A stretch of DNA of 64,000 nt from Phycisphaerales bacterium (GCA_020847545.1 JADLBV010000007.1:1-64000), one strand, 5' to 3'. Positions 53,609 through 63,252 are shown, counted from the first letter of the stretch. The notes: a model not told the origin generated them from the letters alone. Made by a program: numbers and translations.

Positions 53609-54592
53609 CTATTGTTTTGACTGTTCCGTTTCCGTGCTTTTCTTCGTAATAGCCGTCGCTAAAAACAGCGCCGGACCTTTTGTATTCACCTGCGGCGTGA
53701 GCGGCCGCACCGTCGATTGATCAAATCCCGCCTCCTGCAGCATATCCCGCATCGCCTCCGTGCCGAATCCGGCGTGTTGCTGGTTCAACTGGCGGCGAAA
53801 ATCATCCCGGTCGTGCGGCAGCAGATCGACGATGACCGCCCGTCCGCCCGGTTTGACGATGCGGGCCATCTCACGCAGCACGGCGGCCGGCTGTGACACA
53901 TACGTCAGCACCAGCAACAACATCGCCGCATCGCATGTTCCATTCTCCAGCGGGATCGCCTGCAAGTCACCTCGCAAAACCCGCACATTGTTCAGTTCGG
54001 CCGTCCGACGGGCGGCGGTCTTCAACATCGCGGCCGAATTGTCGATCCCGATCACCTGCCGCACATACGGAGCCAATTCCGCCACCAGCGAACCGGTGCC
54101 GCAACCCAGATCGACCACGGTCCAATCGGGCGGGATCAACGCACAGCACGCCGCCGCGACGAATCGATCCCCGTACAATTCCGCACGCAATTTATCCCAT
54201 TGGGCGGCCGCCCCGGCAAAAAACGACTGGCTGGCGTTTTCACGATCCCGCAGCCGCCGGGCCAGCCGAAGCTGATCCTGCCGCACGGTTGGCCACGCAT
54301 CGGTCTGCTCCCGCGCCAGCAGCCACAACCGTCTCGCCGGTGGCTTCAACTCATCGAGGATCATCCGGTACAACCGTGTCGTCGCGTGCCGCCGCGAACA
54401 CACCCAATGCTGATCCGCCAGCAATTTCAGATGACGGCTGACGGTCGATTGCGGCAACTGCACGATCTCGCACAATTCCGCCACACCCAACTCGTTACGC
54501 TCCAGCAACAACAGCAACCGCAGCCGGGTGGGGTCGGCCAGCGACTCCATCCAGGCCACCAGCGCATCGGGCTGCGTGGAACCCTTAACCAT
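53609..54592 (-). CDS. ArsR-family regulator fused to SAM methyltransferase
   Basis: 327 residues. The N-terminal ~90 form an ArsR winged helix ([60 protein letters not shown]); residues ~140-310 form a class I methyltransferase ([17 protein letters not shown] with the G-x-G-x-G motif, [45 protein letters not shown]). No ArsR metal-binding cysteines are seen. Its position directly before ahcY suggests a regulator of the SAM cycle that senses SAM or SAH through the methyltransferase fold, similar in idea to SahR. The ATG at 54592 was chosen over a longer frame because it gives a normal ArsR N-terminus. Confidence 0.85.
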   Translation of the reverse strand: MVKGSTQPDALVAWMESLADPTRLRLLLLLERNELGVAELCEIVQLPQSTVSRHLKLLADQHWVCSRRHATTRLYRMILDELKPPARRLWLLAREQTDAWPTVRQDQLRLARRLRDRENASQSFFAGAAAQWDKLRAELYGDRFVAAACCALIPPDWTVVDLGCGTGSLVAELAPYVRQVIGIDNSAAMLKTAARRTAELNNVRVLRGDLQAIPLENGTCDAAMLLLVLTYVSQPAAVLREMARIVKPGGRAVIVDLLPHDRDDFRRQLNQQHAGFGTEAMRDMLQEAGFDQSTVRPLTPQVNTKGPALFLATAITKKSTETEQSKQ

Positions 54593-54721
54593 CAGTTCAT
54601 CCGGATGGATTGTTGAATAAAACCGCCCGCTTGTCAAGCGACTATGCGTAGGCAACCAACTCAAACGCTGGCAGGAATAAATCCAGACCGATCGAGATGT
54701 AAACCATGCAACTACAGTATT

Positions 54722-56773
54722 TTATGATTTGTCATCACCCTTTTCCATCGCTGATATTTCGGCGGCCGACATCTGATATTGGCGGGTGGGGGCAACCGTG
54801 CCATCGTCCAGAACATCACGCGCGGTGGTGCGCAAATGGACGAACAATCGTTTGAGATCGATGATCCCGCCGACGGTGAACCAGATGCTGGTGATGACGC
54901 CCAAAACCAGCGGCATCAGAATCGCGACGATGTACCAATAGCTCGTCCACCAGTCGGTCGACAACGGCCAGATGAAATTCCATGCCGTCACCACCGCGAA
55001 GACCACCACCCAGAGCATCGTCCAGACGAACACGGAGATCGACAGCACCTTGTCGCCAAGGGTAAATTGATGGTCGATGCCAAGCAGTTTCTGCCACATG
55101 CTGACTCGGCCGGACTTTAAGGCCACATCATCATCCTTGATGGCGTATTTGCCCCGATGCAGGAGCTTGTCCATGTCATAATCTTCCTTGCAGGTCAGCA
55201 GGGAGATGACAATGTAGGCGACAATGGCCGACACCATCGCGATCAGCCACATGTATTGGCCGTTGATGGGAAAACTGTCGGCGTGGGCCTTGAGATATTC
55301 GCTGCTGGGAAACCAATGGATCAGCAGCGGATAGAGCCGGCCGGCCCAGATTTGTTCGAGGATGACGCCCGCCACCCCCAGAAATCCGCCCAGGATCATC
55401 GACACCCACGCGGCTGCGGTGGTTCCTTTCTTCCAATACAACCCGCCGATGATGACCGCACCCGCTCCACCCAGATAAATGCTGCCGGTGAGGGCGAAGA
55501 ACATGTAAATATACTGCGTCTGTCGAAACAGCAGGCTGAAGAAAAAGGCAAAGACCGCCACCCCCGCGATGGAGAGTCGCAACAACCACAGGTGCTGTCG
55601 TGTGGTCAATGGTTTTTTGCGCAGCGGCAGAACCATGTCCTGAATGATGATGCTCCCCCACGAGTGCAGATAGGAGACATCGGTGGTGATGAGCAAAAAG
55701 ACCATCACCGCCAGAAAAATCCCCTTGATGCCGATCGGCAGCAGATGGCTGAGCGCCACCGGCACGCGCATCTGCTCCTGAATCTGCGGATTGTCGATCT
55801 GCGACAGTTCATGGTTGACTTGTGCCGCACCGGCCGCGAAGTCGGGGTGGTGCATGTAGGTGTAGGCGCTGATCGCAAGCAAAATGAGCATCACCCGCAA
55901 TGCGAAATCGCGCCATCGGCCCAAAATGCCACCCATCTTGGCCTCGTGGGGGTTGGCGGCCGATGCGTTGAACCCTTGGCTCCCCTGCCAGGCGAGTGTT
56001 CCGTAGACCGCCCCGAAGATGCCGATCAGCACGAACCAGATGTTGAAATCCTTCACCTGACTGGTGTCGAAGGGATTCATCAACGACTCGCCCGGCGGCG
56101 TCTGGGTCAACGACTGGGCCATCTGCGACCAGCTCACCAGACTCAAGACCGCGATGGCGATGATGATGTACATCGCATACGAAAACAGCCCCTGCACGCA
56201 GTCGGTCACCATGATCGTCAACTGCCCGCCGAGCATGACCAGCACCAGCGCCAGCGACAAAAACATGATCATCACCAGCGCGAATGTGGAAAACTCAAAC
56301 CCGAAGATCGGAACCGTCAACGGCAATTTGCAGTAATAGATCAAAAACCGCCCACCGACGGAGGGGAATATGGCGTAGTTGATAATCCCGGAGACGGAGG
56401 CCAGAAAACCTGAAAAGATGCGAAACGCCTTGGAATAGCGCGCCTCAAAGAGTTGCGCCAGCGTCAACACGCGGGTTTCGCGATAGCGATAAAGGACAAA
56501 TCCGGTAAGGGCCAGAAAGAGCGTCGCCGGTGTTTGCAGCACCCGCCACCAGTCAAACGCCAGGCCGGCCTTGTAGATCAGCTCAAACTCCGCCACCGCG
56601 CTGATCAGCCCCCACCCGGCCATCATGCCGGCCGTGGCGACCAGATATCGCCCCGCCCCGCGCCCCGCGGCCATGAAGTCGCTCACGCTCCTCATGTACC
56701 GCTGCGTCTTGACGCTGATCCACAACACTCCAATCAACGGCACGATTAAAATCGCCCAGTCAATCCAGTGCAT
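54722..56773 (-). CDS. sodium:solute symporter (SSS family)
   Basis: 683 residues with about fourteen transmembrane helices. Typical SSS segments are present: AGRGAGRYLVATAGMMAGWGLISAVAEFELIYKAG near the N-terminus, REFLIYYCKLP-like loop after helix 4, LVLVMLGGQLTIMVTDCVQGL, and the DVSYLHSWGSIIIQDMVLPL region of helices 8-9. A C-terminal cytoplasmic domain (residues ~520-683) adds two further helices. It imports a sugar, vitamin, amino acid or carboxylate with sodium. Upstream lies the ceramidase-like gene, 53 bp away, which may supply the substrate. GAGGGC precedes the ATG. Confidence 0.88.
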   Translation of the reverse strand: MHWIDWAILIVPLIGVLWISVKTQRYMRSVSDFMAAGRGAGRYLVATAGMMAGWGLISAVAEFELIYKAGLAFDWWRVLQTPATLFLALTGFVLYRYRETRVLTLAQLFEARYSKAFRIFSGFLASVSGIINYAIFPSVGGRFLIYYCKLPLTVPIFGFEFSTFALVMIMFLSLALVLVMLGGQLTIMVTDCVQGLFSYAMYIIIAIAVLSLVSWSQMAQSLTQTPPGESLMNPFDTSQVKDFNIWFVLIGIFGAVYGTLAWQGSQGFNASAANPHEAKMGGILGRWRDFALRVMLILLAISAYTYMHHPDFAAGAAQVNHELSQIDNPQIQEQMRVPVALSHLLPIGIKGIFLAVMVFLLITTDVSYLHSWGSIIIQDMVLPLRKKPLTTRQHLWLLRLSIAGVAVFAFFFSLLFRQTQYIYMFFALTGSIYLGGAGAVIIGGLYWKKGTTAAAWVSMILGGFLGVAGVILEQIWAGRLYPLLIHWFPSSEYLKAHADSFPINGQYMWLIAMVSAIVAYIVISLLTCKEDYDMDKLLHRGKYAIKDDDVALKSGRVSMWQKLLGIDHQFTLGDKVLSISVFVWTMLWVVVFAVVTAWNFIWPLSTDWWTSYWYIVAILMPLVLGVITSIWFTVGGIIDLKRLFVHLRTTARDVLDDGTVAPTRQYQMSAAEISAMEKGDDKS

Positions 56774-56826
56774 GCAATGCCCTCGTTGGCCCCCTGAATC
56801 AACCCATTCAACCTCGGATCATATTT

Positions 56827-58338
56827 TTACAATTCGCGGAGCAATTCACCCACCGTGCGCTCATACATCTCCTGCCATTGCGGAGCCAGGGGGCACTCGA
56901 CGACTTCGTACCCCCCCTTATCATAATTTCCCACCGGCGAGCCGTAATGCAAATACCCGTTGGAGAAGGCCGCTATGAATGTATTTGGAAATGGCGACGC
57001 CTTTTTCACCCGCAACGACACCTCCGTCAGCACCTCCAGCGGCGAGCCGACCAGAATGCCATCGCCGATCCGCAACAACTGGATCTCGGCATCGACTGTC
57101 TGTGAACCGGTATCACGGACCAGCCGCTGGTGTTTGCGCAGGGTGTCGATGTTTTCGCGGATGCGGGCGAGTTTCTCCATCGACCGGATGTTTTGCAGAT
57201 ATTTGTCCAGGTTGGCGCGGTTCAGCTTGTCCATCTGCCGAAGGGTTGGATCACTCACCAGATCGGCCTGCATGTAGCGATAGGCATCGGAGAGCGGATA
57301 ATCCGGATGCAACTGATATTGCAGATACAGCGGCAGAAAATTCTTGAAATTCAGCGGGCAATATCGCAACGACTCCAGCAACTGATCCCCCTCGGCCTGC
57401 AATTGGGCGATGCACTGGTCAAAATCCTTTCGCCACGGCAACTTAAGCGTCTTGGAGACCACATTCAGTTTGGCATTTTCATCGGTTTTAATCTGCCGCA
57501 GCGCCTTGATCGTCTGTTCCGCCAGCTCCCAGCCGATCGGTTCGATCCGGCGGACATGATGAAAATCCTTGAAGGTCATGTCGATCACATCACCCGCAGC
57601 CCCCTGCACAAAAAAGGTGGTGGCCTCCCCTTCCAACGACTGCTCGATCACCCGCTGGGCGACGGCCGGATAATTGCCCGTAATCGCGCCGGTGGGATCG
57701 CCAAAGAGCAGGTGACAGGCAAAGTTGAAAATCACCGCCAACGTCCCCCCTTCCATCCGGTCGATGCGGATGATGCCGATCTGCGGATCAAACGGCGCCA
57801 CCCCGGCCACCTCCTGATCGGTCGGCGATGGGTTGGTGTGGCGGATGGTCCAGTGCCTGCCATCCTTCATGTTCAACGTGCGGTTCATCGAAATGCGGTC
57901 GGCCCGGCCGCTACCGACGCCGATTTTGACCGGAACCATGTTCTGTCGGGCCTGTCGAATGACCTCAAACGTCCGCTTCAACTGTTCCTGATCATCACAC
58001 AACATCCTCCCCAGCGGGTGCGTGTGCGAAGCATTGACCAGCACGTTTTTGCCGGCGATCCCCAATTCGCGTTCAACACGTCCGCGCAACGTGGGCAAAA
58101 ATTCCTCCGAAACATCCGGCAGCAGATTGTCGCTGATCTTCCGCCCGCCGATGGAGGTGACATCCATCGTCAAAAGGACAAGCTGCGTTTGCCCATCATC
58201 CAAAACCAGCGCCCGTGCATACAACGGATCAAGCACCCGCGCATCGGGCGCCTGTGATGTAATCTCAATCCTTGCAACACCAGCCTGAACCGGATGGGAT
58301 GATGTGGAATCAGATGATGCAGCTCGACGCTGGGCCAT
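56827..58338 (-). CDS. neutral/alkaline ceramidase-like protein
   Basis: 503 residues. The N-terminal AGVARIEITSQAPD, LVLLTMDVTSIG and NVLVNASHTHPLG follow the neutral ceramidase superfamily, whose zinc site uses histidines in SHTH and in FACHLLFG (near residue 215). VQGAAGDVIDM matches the conserved G-x-A-G-D block. There is no clear signal peptide (MAQRRAASSDSTSSHPVQAG), unlike secreted ceramidases. In planctomycetes this family is abundant and often has unknown amidase or sugar-linked substrates. The SSS gene follows, suggesting uptake of a small molecule and its hydrolysis. GAGGAG 6 nt before the ATG supports the start. Confidence 0.8.
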   Translation of the reverse strand: MAQRRAASSDSTSSHPVQAGVARIEITSQAPDARVLDPLYARALVLDDGQTQLVLLTMDVTSIGGRKISDNLLPDVSEEFLPTLRGRVERELGIAGKNVLVNASHTHPLGRMLCDDQEQLKRTFEVIRQARQNMVPVKIGVGSGRADRISMNRTLNMKDGRHWTIRHTNPSPTDQEVAGVAPFDPQIGIIRIDRMEGGTLAVIFNFACHLLFGDPTGAITGNYPAVAQRVIEQSLEGEATTFFVQGAAGDVIDMTFKDFHHVRRIEPIGWELAEQTIKALRQIKTDENAKLNVVSKTLKLPWRKDFDQCIAQLQAEGDQLLESLRYCPLNFKNFLPLYLQYQLHPDYPLSDAYRYMQADLVSDPTLRQMDKLNRANLDKYLQNIRSMEKLARIRENIDTLRKHQRLVRDTGSQTVDAEIQLLRIGDGILVGSPLEVLTEVSLRVKKASPFPNTFIAAFSNGYLHYGSPVGNYDKGGYEVVECPLAPQWQEMYERTVGELLREL

Positions 58339-58499
58339 ATGGTGCTCCTCTAGCGGAATAGAATATCAGCACGACCCAATGAATTACAGCAAATTGAATT
58401 TGGAACCCTTCGCGCTCGGCAAAACACAACGATCCGAGCCATCAGCGGCATTGTAAATCACCTTGCCACTCCTTCTATTTGATATATACTAAATTGGCC
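58339..58499. promoter_or_regulatory. intergenic region with promoter of the BrnT/BrnA pair
   Basis: The plus-strand promoter TTGCCA (58463-58468), 16-nt spacer, TATACT (58485-58490) predicts a start near 58497, only a few nucleotides before the BrnT ATG at 58500. The message is therefore close to leaderless. Nothing else is visible. Confidence 0.55.
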
Positions 58500-58769
58500 A
58501 TGTACGATTTCCGATGGAATGAAGACAACGAAAGCCATATTGGCGAACATGGCATCGTGCCGGATGAGGCGGAGCATGTGGTCAATCATGCCCGCCGGCC
58601 GTACCCCAGGCGGATCGAGGATGGGAAATATCTTGTGCTGGGACAGACCCGCCAAGGTGTTTATCTTCAGGTGATTTTCATCATCAATCCGAATCGAACG
58701 CTGTACATTATCCATGCCCGGCCATTGTCTGAAAGAGAAAAAATCCGCTACCGAAGGAATCGCAAATGA
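58500..58769 (+). CDS. brnT: BrnT-family ribonuclease toxin
   Basis: 89 residues. The opening DFRWNEDNESHIGEHGIVPDEAEHVV matches the F-x-W-D-E...N...KHGI/V...EA pattern of BrnT, a RelE-like ribonuclease toxin. The C-terminal IIHARPLSEREKIRYRR has the conserved I-S/H-A-R...E-R...Y-R pattern. It should cleave mRNA unless neutralised by BrnA. Its stop overlaps the antitoxin start by 4 nt (ATGA), the usual toxin-first order of this family. The middle is slightly shorter than some homologues, but key residues seem present. Confidence 0.82.
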   Translation: MYDFRWNEDNESHIGEHGIVPDEAEHVVNHARRPYPRRIEDGKYLVLGQTRQGVYLQVIFIINPNRTLYIIHARPLSEREKIRYRRNRK

Positions 58770-59074
58770 AAAAAACAAATTCCAAGCCATACTGGAAAAT
58801 GAACGCCAAGGAATTAAACGAAGCGACGCGGAAATACGACAGCGAATTGATTCCCACCACCCCCTTAACGGCCGAAATGCGAAAGCGCTTACAAGAGGCC
58901 AAAGCCAAAGCCCGCGCCGGCCGCAAGCCAGTAGGCCAAGGGAGCAAGCGCGTGCTGATTACGATGGAGCGTGGTCTGTTACAGGAGGCGGATCGGTTGG
59001 CACGACAGAAGGGTATGAGCCGCTCACAACTGATCGCCGACGGGCTGAAAACCATCCTGACCAAGAGCGCCTAA
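58766..59074 (+). CDS. brnA: BrnA-like ribbon-helix-helix antitoxin
   Basis: 102 residues. The last ~40 residues KRVLITMERGLLQEADRLAR...GMSRSQLIADGLKTIL are a ribbon-helix-helix DNA-binding domain, preceded by a flexible basic segment (KRLQEAKAKARAGRKPVGQG) that usually wraps the toxin. BrnA antitoxins bind BrnT and repress the operon. The order toxin-antitoxin and ATGA coupling fit the family. The RHH is placed C-terminally, as in BrnA. Confidence 0.78.
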   Translation: MKKTNSKPYWKMNAKELNEATRKYDSELIPTTPLTAEMRKRLQEAKAKARAGRKPVGQGSKRVLITMERGLLQEADRLARQKGMSRSQLIADGLKTILTKSA

Positions 59075-59097
59075 GACGCCACTGCCGATTTAAAATG

Positions 59098-59122
59098 AAA
59101 AAACCCACCTGACATGGGTGGG
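59098..59122 (-). terminator. intrinsic terminator of tRNA-Gly
   Basis: Arms CCCACC (59104-59109) and GGTGGG (59117-59122) with a 7-nt loop, followed on the minus strand by a T run complementary to 59098-59103. It lies 8 bp after the tRNA 3' end and faces BrnA on the other side. Confidence 0.75.
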
Positions 59123-59129
59123 GTAAGAA

Positions 59130-59202
59130 AGCGGGCGAAGGGAATCGAACCCTCAACCTGAAGCTTGGAAAGCTCCTGCTCTGCCAATTGAGCTACGCCC
59201 GC
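59130..59202 (-). tRNA. tRNA-Gly (anticodon TCC)
   Basis: A 73-nt cloverleaf with a 7-bp acceptor stem GCGGGCG/CGCCCGC, D arm AGCTC...GAGC, anticodon stem GGAGC/GCTTC around loop TTTCCAA (anticodon TCC) and T arm with GGTTCGATTCC. U73 as discriminator matches glycine tRNAs. CCA is not encoded. Confidence 0.95.
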
Positions 59203-59433
59203 GAGCGCGGGATATTCAGACCCGGATTTTGGGCCTATAACAAGAAGTGAATCACACGGGTTTGCGCAAAGGGTCCGGAAAAAATTTTATCAATTGACCA
59301 AACGACCCATAATTTCCCAACGTATGTCATTGGCGGAACCGATCGGGCATAAATTGTTGGTTTCGCAACACCAATGACGGGATTCGGACGATAAACAATC
59401 GGAAACGCAACATTAGATCGTGAAAGGGCCAGT

Positions 59434-61209
59434 ATGCAGAGTGTTGTCCACGTTACACATGAGGCGATTCAGAAGATCGGCGGCATCGGCGCGGTATTGC
59501 AGGGTCTTTTGACCAGCCGGGTCTATCTGGATCAAGTTGGGCGCAACATTCTGGTCGGCCCGTTCTGGCCCAGCGATGCGCACGGAGAACAGCGGCTTGG
59601 GCCGCAGGGAGAGGTGCTGTACAGCAGCCTCGACCATTTGTATCGCTCGCCGTTGGCCAGCAGGTTTCGAGAAATCGAGCAGGAATACGATGTGGGGATC
59701 GTCTATGGCCGTCGGCGGTACACGGACAAAACCACCGGCGTCATCAGCACGCCGGAAGTGTTGCTGATCGATGTCTCGCGATATGACAAATCCAAGATCG
59801 ACCAGTTCAAATTTGAGCTGTGGAAGACCTTCGGCATCGATTCCAGCCGGTATGAGAACATCTGGGATTATGAGCAATACCTGCGGCTGGCCCGGCCGGC
59901 TTTGGCGGCGCTGCACGCGCTGGGGGTCAGCAGCGCGCTGGAACCGTGCGTCATTTTGTCGCACGAATACATGGGGATGCCCACCGCACTGGCGGCGATC
60001 ATGGAAGGGGACCGCTCCAATTTCCGCACGATCTTCTATGCCCACGAAGTGGCGACGATGCGCCGGATCGTCGAGTCCCATCCGGGGCATGACACCATGT
60101 TTTACAACGTCATGCGCGCCGCCATGAGCCAGGGGCATTTTGTCGAGGATGTCTTTGGCGATCAGAGCGGCTATTACAAACATTCGCTGGTGAAGGCGGC
60201 ACGGTTCTGCGACTCGATTTTCGCGGTGGGGGATTATGTTCTGAAAGAGGCCCGATTCCTGGGTCCGGATTTTGTTCATGTCGAGGCGCAACTGGCCTAC
60301 AACGGCGTCCCCTGCTGGAAAATCAGCGTGGAAGAGAAGATGGCCAGCCGACGGAAGTTGCAGCAATATTGCGAAAATCTGCTTGGATATCGTCCGGATT
60401 ACGTCCTGACCCATGTGACCAGGTTGGTCCCCAGCAAGGGATTGTGGCGTGACTTGCGCGTGCTGGAACACATGGAAAAACGTCTCCGCGAGCGCAACGA
60501 GACAGCCGTGCTGCTGACATTAAGCACCGAAGTTCCCGGCCGCCGGGGCGATGACATTCACCTCATGGAACAGCGATATCACTGGCCGGTGGCGCATCGC
60601 GAAGGATTGCCCGATTTAAGCAGCGGCGAGGCGGCCTATTACCAGGGCGTTCAGGAATTCAACGCCCGCGCCCGCAACATCAAGGTGGTCTTCGTCAACC
60701 AGTTCGGATTCGAGCAAAAACTTTGCGGCCAGCGGATGCCCGCCGACATGGAATTCATGGACATCCGCAAGGGGAGCGATGTTGAATTCGGCCAGAGCAT
60801 CTACGAACCGTTCGGCATCGCACAGGTGGAGCCGATCAGTTTCGGCGGGATCTGCGTCTTCAGCAACGTCTGCGGATGCGCGGGTTTCGTGGACAAGGCC
60901 AACGACGGCAAACCAACCCCCAACGTGATCGTGGCCGACTACACCGAATTAACCCGGCAGGGATTGCGGCCGGAACAGTTGATGGCGATCGGCCGGGATC
61001 AACGTGACCTGATCGAGGATCAGGTGGCTCGGCAGGTGGCCGATGAACTGGTGAACCGCCTGCCGCATACACCTGAGGAATTCGAGCAATACATCGAGCG
61101 GGGATACGCCCTGGCGCAGAAGATGAGCTGGGATGTGGTGGCGCGCGATTATGTGCTGCCTGGGATCCATCGCGCCTCCAAGGCGCAGCGGCTGAAACAG
61201 ATCGCGTAG
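59434..61209 (+). CDS. glycosyltransferase, glycogen-synthase-like
   Basis: 591 residues, GT-B type. It begins VVHVTHEAIQKIGGIGAVLQGL, the K-x-G-G-x-G/A-x-V motif that binds the nucleotide sugar in starch/glycogen synthases; SHEYMGMP and TIFYAHEVATMRR follow, then LTHVTRLVPSKGLWRDLRVLE opens the second domain and IYEPFGIAQVEPISFGG gives the E-x7-E nucleotide-sugar signature. It differs from classical GlgA in length and internal loops, so it may make another glucan or be a GT4/GT5 hybrid. AAAGGG precedes the ATG. It stands alone, with the tRNA upstream and the kinase cluster convergent. Confidence 0.84.
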   Translation: MQSVVHVTHEAIQKIGGIGAVLQGLLTSRVYLDQVGRNILVGPFWPSDAHGEQRLGPQGEVLYSSLDHLYRSPLASRFREIEQEYDVGIVYGRRRYTDKTTGVISTPEVLLIDVSRYDKSKIDQFKFELWKTFGIDSSRYENIWDYEQYLRLARPALAALHALGVSSALEPCVILSHEYMGMPTALAAIMEGDRSNFRTIFYAHEVATMRRIVESHPGHDTMFYNVMRAAMSQGHFVEDVFGDQSGYYKHSLVKAARFCDSIFAVGDYVLKEARFLGPDFVHVEAQLAYNGVPCWKISVEEKMASRRKLQQYCENLLGYRPDYVLTHVTRLVPSKGLWRDLRVLEHMEKRLRERNETAVLLTLSTEVPGRRGDDIHLMEQRYHWPVAHREGLPDLSSGEAAYYQGVQEFNARARNIKVVFVNQFGFEQKLCGQRMPADMEFMDIRKGSDVEFGQSIYEPFGIAQVEPISFGGICVFSNVCGCAGFVDKANDGKPTPNVIVADYTELTRQGLRPEQLMAIGRDQRDLIEDQVARQVADELVNRLPHTPEEFEQYIERGYALAQKMSWDVVARDYVLPGIHRASKAQRLKQIA

Positions 61210-61214
61210 CGGCA

Positions 61215-62786
61215 TCAGGGATGCCCATCGGTCAAAATATCGCGGATCTTTCGGCTCAGGATGTCGGGCGTGAAGGGCTTTTGCAGGAAATGACCGGGGC
61301 CTTGTCCGGCGATTTCGTGGTAAATGTCGGAGTCGGCATACCCCGAAACAAACAACACGCGCAAATCCGAACGCAGTGCCCCCAGTTCGCGGGCCAGTTG
61401 CTGGCCGGACATTTCGGGCATCACCACATCCGTTACCAGCAAGTCGATTGGTCCACTGTGCGCGCGGGCGATGCGCAGCGCCTCCTGACCGTGCGGCGCT
61501 TCGAGGATGGTATACCCTTCGGCCTGTAACAACCGACGCATCAACTTGCGGACGATGTTCTGGTCTTCCACCAGCAACAACGTGGCGTTGATTCGCGGTT
61601 TCGGCGGCTGGGGCATCGTCTCCCGCAAAGTGGCGGCCGCCTGATGCGCCAGAGGCAAGTACAGATCAAATCGCGTCCCCTGCCCCACCTCGCTGTTTAC
61701 CTTGATGTCGCCACCAATCTGCTTGACCACCGCATAAACAGTGGACAACCCCAACCCCGTCCCCTTGTCGGGGCCTTTGGTGGTGAAAAACGGCTCAAAA
61801 ATATGCCCCATCGTGGATGAATCAATCCCCAATCCGGTGTCGCAAACGCTCAGCAGCGCAACCGCATTGCCGCTCAGCCGACATTCGCCCGGGATGCGAT
61901 CCGAACCCGCCTCCAGCCGTTCGGTGCCGATGGTCAATGTGCCACCCCTGGGCATCGCATCGCGTGAATTGACCGCCAGATTCATCACCACCTGCTCGAT
62001 CTGACCCGGATCGGCCAAAATCGGTAATGGCTGCGTCTCCAGGTCGGTCAACAGTCGAATCTGCTCGCCGATCAATCGCTGAAGCATCCGCTCCACATCA
62101 CTGACGAGCGTGTTGAGATCCAACACCTTGGGCAAAATGACCTGTTTACGGCTGAAGGACAGGAGTTGCCGGGTCAGCGAAGCCGCCCGTTCGGCCGCCC
62201 GTTTGATCTCCTGCACATCGTTGCTCAATTCATTGTCTTCCCCCAGCCGCGACAGCAACAATTCGGTGTATCCGGTGATGGCGGTCAACAGATTGTTGAA
62301 ATCATGCGCCACCCCTCCCGCCAGCCGGCCAACCGCCTCCATCTTCTGCGCCTGCATCAACTGCGCATCGCGATCGCGCAGCTCGCGCAGATGCCGTGCC
62401 TGCTCCATCGAATAGCGTATGGATCGTTCAAGCAACGGCGCGTTGATCTGCCCCTTGATCAGATAATCGGCCGCCCCCGCCTTCATCGCGGCGATGTCTA
62501 TTTCATGCTCTTTGGCCCCCGTCAACAGAATCATCGGCGCATCCACGCCGTGATCATGCGCCTCGCGAAGCAGTTCCAGCCCCGTGGACTGGCCGATGCG
62601 ATAATCGATCAGATAAACATCATGCCGCCCGGCCTGTAGCTGGCGACGCCCCTTCTCCACGCTGTCCACCCAGTCCAGGTGATATTTGTCCGGCCCGATT
62701 TCGTTCAACAGGTCGCGCGTGATGACAAAATCATCCTCATCATCCTCGATCAGCAGAATGTTGACCCGCTCCTCGGCCATGTTCAT
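61215..62786 (-). CDS. hybrid sensor kinase: REC - HisKA - HATPase - REC
   Basis: 523 residues. Residues ~5-125 form a receiver (NILLIEDDEDDFVITRDLL, phospho-Asp in VYLIDYRIG); GGVAHDFNNLLTAITGYTELL is the HisKA box; NLAVNSRDAMP, VCDTGLGID and GTGLGLSTVYAVV are the N, D/G1 and G2 boxes; residues ~400-520 form a second receiver (LLVEDQNIVRKLMRR, LLVTDVVMPEMSG). There is no membrane or PAS domain. It is thus a soluble kinase taking input through an N-terminal receiver, probably phosphorylated by the upstream kinase/response-regulator pair. The start at 62786 has AGGG and lies 10 bp after the single-receiver gene. Confidence 0.9.
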   Translation of the reverse strand: MNMAEERVNILLIEDDEDDFVITRDLLNEIGPDKYHLDWVDSVEKGRRQLQAGRHDVYLIDYRIGQSTGLELLREAHDHGVDAPMILLTGAKEHEIDIAAMKAGAADYLIKGQINAPLLERSIRYSMEQARHLRELRDRDAQLMQAQKMEAVGRLAGGVAHDFNNLLTAITGYTELLLSRLGEDNELSNDVQEIKRAAERAASLTRQLLSFSRKQVILPKVLDLNTLVSDVERMLQRLIGEQIRLLTDLETQPLPILADPGQIEQVVMNLAVNSRDAMPRGGTLTIGTERLEAGSDRIPGECRLSGNAVALLSVCDTGLGIDSSTMGHIFEPFFTTKGPDKGTGLGLSTVYAVVKQIGGDIKVNSEVGQGTRFDLYLPLAHQAAATLRETMPQPPKPRINATLLLVEDQNIVRKLMRRLLQAEGYTILEAPHGQEALRIARAHSGPIDLLVTDVVMPEMSGQQLARELGALRSDLRVLFVSGYADSDIYHEIAGQGPGHFLQKPFTPDILSRKIRDILTDGHP

Positions 62787-62796
62787 GGTTCCCTGT

Positions 62797-63252
62797 TCAC
62801 TGGTCCTTCTGGCCCGGCGGCAGCTCCACAATCTCAAACCAATACCGTCCCAACGCCTTCATAACATCCACCAACCCGGCAAAAGTCACAGGCTTGGTGA
62901 TAAAAGAATTCACGCCAAGATCATATGTTCGGTAAATATCCTCCTCCGCCTTGGATGTGGTCAACACGACGATGGGGATCGACCGCAGCTCCGCATTGGC
63001 CTTGATCTCACGCAACGCCTCGCGGCCATCTTTTCGTGGCATGTTCAAATCCAGCAAAATCAACCCGGGTCGCGGCGCGGCATCCGGCGCGGCATATTCA
63101 CCCTCCCTGCGCAGATAATCCAACAACGATTCCCCATCCGCCACCCAGCGAAAATCGTTCATCAACCGGCTTTCTTCCAGCGCCTCGCGGGTCATCAGGC
63201 GATCATCCGGATCATCATCCGCCAGCAATATCGTGATCGGCTTGGGAATCAT
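62797..63252 (-). CDS. Rcp1-type single-domain response regulator
   Basis: 151 residues: ITILLADDDPDDRLMTREAL, WVADGESLLDYLRREGEY, LILLDLNMPRKDGREAL with the phospho-Asp, and IPIVVLTTSKAEEDIYRTYDLGVNSFITKPV with Thr and Lys. The DDDPDDR start and long alpha2-beta3 loop match receivers that work with phytochrome-type kinases. There is no output domain. It overlaps the upstream kinase by 38 nt and precedes the hybrid kinase, so the three form a phosphorelay. Confidence 0.92.
   Translation of the reverse strand: MIPKPITILLADDDPDDRLMTREALEESRLMNDFRWVADGESLLDYLRREGEYAAPDAAPRPGLILLDLNMPRKDGREALREIKANAELRSIPIVVLTTSKAEEDIYRTYDLGVNSFITKPVTFAGLVDVMKALGRYWFEIVELPPGQKDQ

Noticed and set aside
53601-54721. 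SAH riboswitch before the ahcY unit
   Set aside because: The 8 bp before ahcY and the ~129 bp before the ArsR-methyltransferase gene show no stem arrangement I can recognise as a SAH or SAM riboswitch.
55157-58257. Two long plus-strand frames opposite the SSS symporter and ceramidase-like genes
   Set aside because: Both lack start signals and domains; composition (many His, Gln, Arg) is typical of antisense translation.
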